A DNA stretch of 34,118 nt from Palsa-883 sp035696165 (GTDB lineage: Bacteria; Pseudomonadota; Alphaproteobacteria; Acetobacterales; Acetobacteraceae). Positions within the stretch are counted from its first letter, which is position 1, and the number at the start of each line of letters is the position of its first letter. Below, in pieces: positions 32,961-34,118 of the stretch. A program made the translations under genes and the position numbers. The notes under the pieces are model-generated. The model did no database searches, had not been told where the DNA came from, and saw only the letters and a program-made list of their open reading frames with translations. The stretch spans positions 1-34,118 of the forward strand of contig DASRQX010000406.1 of the NCBI GenBank assembly GCA_035696165.1. Direction: 5' to 3'.

Positions 32961-33284
32961 ATGACAGACGCAACAGAGGAACAACTCAGCCAGCGACCAC
33001 AATCGGCCGACGTGATTAGCGTAGGCATCAGCGCAGACTACCTCGTTGGAGAGCCGATGGAAATCTTTGGCTTTGCTTTTCCGAATACCAGTAGCGTAGC
33101 CCTCGATGATCCGGCGGTTACAAAATGCAGGGTCCATGCTTACAATGGGACGCAGGGCTACCACTACTTTCTCAAGGACTACCAGCGAAAGGCTCCTGCG
33201 CTGAAAATGGTGAAACGCTTAGGTAAGCATTTCGGGGTTGAGCTGGCGATCGACTATGTGCTGAACTTGGTGCGCTGGAAGTGA
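32961..33284 (+). CDS. Island-borne hypothetical protein
   Basis: A 107-residue protein, MTDATEEQLSQRPQSADVIS.., with a predicted mixed alpha/beta middle (EPMEIFGFAFPNTSSVALDD) and a basic C-terminal helix region (YQRKAPALKMVKRLGKHFGV ... NLVRWK). GGAGAAAGGA lies about ten bases upstream, a good ribosome site. No family is recognised. Codon use is clearly less GC-rich than that of chromosomal genes to the left, consistent with recent acquisition. No membrane segment or signal peptide. Confidence 0.55.
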   Translation: MTDATEEQLSQRPQSADVISVGISADYLVGEPMEIFGFAFPNTSSVALDDPAVTKCRVHAYNGTQGYHYFLKDYQRKAPALKMVKRLGKHFGVELAIDYVLNLVRWK

Positions 33285-33356
33285 GGACCGCGTTATCTGA
33301 CTAAATACCACGCCAAAGGTCCGGCACGACCAGTGGGCAAGATTTCATAAATAAGA

Positions 33357-33385
33357 TGGACTTCTCCGAGTCTTCCAGGTATAAT
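33357..33385 (+). promoter_or_regulatory. Sigma70-type promoter before the amber-interrupted gene
   Basis: A consensus -10 box TATAAT (33380-33385) with a -35-like TGGACT (33357-33362, four of six matches to TTGACA) at 17-base spacing. Transcription would begin near 33392, about 80 bases before the ATG at 33472. A perfect TATAAT is rare elsewhere in this GC-rich window. Confidence 0.5.
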
Positions 33386-33471
33386 CTGGATATTCCTTAG
33401 ACGATGCAACTGCGCGGGCATGGGAGTGCCGTCCTTGCTGGCGCAATTTTTTGATCTAAGGAATCCTAAAA

Positions 33472-33880
33472 ATGAATGACGAAGGATTTGAAGAAGCGAT
33501 GAACCTCTTCTTCGGTGATCAGAACTAGGCTACCGCACGCCTTGACATCCAACATGACCTGCTGCTCGCTCTTGTCGCAGAGAACCAACTTCTCAAGGAC
33601 CAGATACTCATCATTGATGAGGCGTTGGCTCGCATTCAAGATCGCCTGCCACGGGTACTGCTCGACGGCCTCCTACCGCCGACAGATGAGCTTACTCGTC
33701 TCGAATGCCAAATCTTCCATACTCCTCTCGCCCAACTCAAGGCGAACAAAACCGAGTGGTTTCTCAGATTGACCGCATACGTGGCGGGCAAGCGTATGAA
33801 GCCGGACATCAACGTTAGATTCTACCTGGGCGAATCATTGACCAAAAGAGTTTTTAACAAACGTGCTGTGGCTGCGAAGG
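33472..33880 (+). pseudogene. Island gene interrupted by an early amber codon
   Basis: The ATG at 33472 has AAGGA eight to nine bases upstream and reads MNDEGFEEAMNLFFGDQN, then TAG at 33526-33528. The same frame then stays open to the window end and is clearly protein-like for at least 100 codons: ATARLDIQHDLLLALVAENQ, LLKDQILIIDEALARIQDRL, PRVLLDGLLPPTDELTRLEC, HTPLAQLKANKTEWFLRLTA, YVAGKRMKPDINVRFYLGES. The first part suggests a Leu-rich amphipathic or coiled-coil helix. From about 33840 the reading faces a minus-strand gene end, so the original 3' end may have been cut by that insertion; the end given is approximate. No family is recognised. Either a nonsense mutation or amber readthrough is possible; a promoter lies just upstream. 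Confidence 0.5.
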
Positions 33881-34118
33881 TCAGGCGGCAAGCAGATCGA
33901 CGATTTGTTGGATGGCTTCGTCGGCGCGGTGATATGCGGTTTCCAATTTACTGTGAGGCTGGTGACGGGCGACAGGGCGGTGGTGGAAGCGGCTGTTGGC
34001 GAGCGGACCGCAGAGCCGTTTGTGGAAGAAGAGAAAGAGCAGCGCAACCTGGACGCCTTTTGGGGAGAGGCGGTAAGCGTAGCGGGATCCATCCCGCTGC
34101 AGCAGGCCATGGCCTTTG
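33881..34118 (-). CDS. C-terminal part of a mobile-element-type protein (5' end beyond the window)
   Basis: The minus strand reads without a stop from the window edge to TGA at 33881-33883: GHGLLQRDGSRYAYRLSPKG, VQVALLFLFFHKRLCGPLAN, SRFHHRPVARHQPHSKLETA and YHRADEAIQQIVDLLAA. The opening (L.RDG.RY.YRL..KG) is a winged-helix 'wing', and the rest is helical. I associate this C-terminal layout with transposase-like or other proteins of mobile elements, but cannot name the family. It is only 79 residues of a longer protein. It ends within 40 bases of the likely break point of the plus-strand amber-interrupted gene, suggesting that an insertion disrupted that gene. Confidence 0.6.
   Translation of the reverse strand, partial: KGHGLLQRDGSRYAYRLSPKGVQVALLFLFFHKRLCGPLANSRFHHRPVARHQPHSKLETAYHRADEAIQQIVDLLAA

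Larger units (their letters stand above)
32511..34118. mobile_element. Left end of an integrated genomic island (continues past the window)
   Basis: Starts at the tRNA-Leu 3' fragment and shows an abrupt drop in G+C (one sampled line, 33361-33420, is exactly 50%), AT-rich spacers, genes of no recognised chromosomal family and at least one interrupted gene. No integrase is inside the window. In tRNA-borne islands it often lies near one att site, so it may be at the other end, outside. Confidence 0.7.

Overview
The window is high-GC, densely coded DNA that looks like an alphaproteobacterium. An intracellular PHB depolymerase, a detached DUF6504 (ImuB C-terminal type) domain and several hypothetical families I associate with Acetobacteraceae point to that family. 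This placement is an inference from protein style, not from a marker gene. No rRNA, CRISPR array or complete mobile element is visible.

Layout, left to right. 1-3723: a glutathione S-transferase start (minus), a PhaZ-type PHB depolymerase (plus), then a minus-strand cassette made of a broken toxin-like gene, a pentapeptide-repeat protein and a small ORF with an in-frame stop. 3724-5340: mostly non-coding DNA with two tiny sister lipoproteins. 5341-8780: a complete, tightly overlapping dTDP-L-rhamnose operon (rmlB-A-C-D). 8781-11980: a decayed zone with an orphan DUF6504 domain, a 47-bp long-range inverted repeat, a gene with about three frameshifts and three diverged copies of a palindromic repeat unit. 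11981-14227: an ABC-2 exporter (ATPase plus permease) overlapping a histidine phosphatase. 15044-16843: a small membrane protein, a large hairpin repeat and an orphan periplasmic amino-acid/amide-type binding protein. 17011-21115: a membrane-anchored FlaA1/WbpM-type nucleotide-sugar dehydratase, a NYN-domain putative nuclease and a DegT sugar aminotransferase. With the rml operon and perhaps the ABC exporter, these suggest surface polysaccharide synthesis.

21169-31178 is a catabolic-looking run: quinone oxidoreductase, GNAT, cupin, DUF35/thiolase pair, CoA-transferase, a convergent Asp-box propeller, Ldh2-type dehydrogenase, a xanthine-dehydrogenase-family large subunit without partner subunits, and an SDR. 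It fits CoA-dependent degradation of an unidentified substrate.

31332-34118 is the most distinctive part. A frameshifted hypothetical gene and a Tlde1/DUF2778-like peptidoglycan-targeting enzyme are followed by the 3' half only of a tRNA-Leu(UAA) gene. Beyond it base composition drops to about half G+C and the genes become unfamiliar or broken. This is the signature of a genomic island junction (attR-like), with the island running off the right edge. It contains a gene interrupted by an early amber codon, preceded by a good sigma70-type promoter, and running into the C-terminal end of what may be a mobile-element protein.

Across the window, single-base indels at homopolymers and in-frame stops occur only in accessory genes, while all core metabolic genes are intact. 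This favours real decay over sequencing error.
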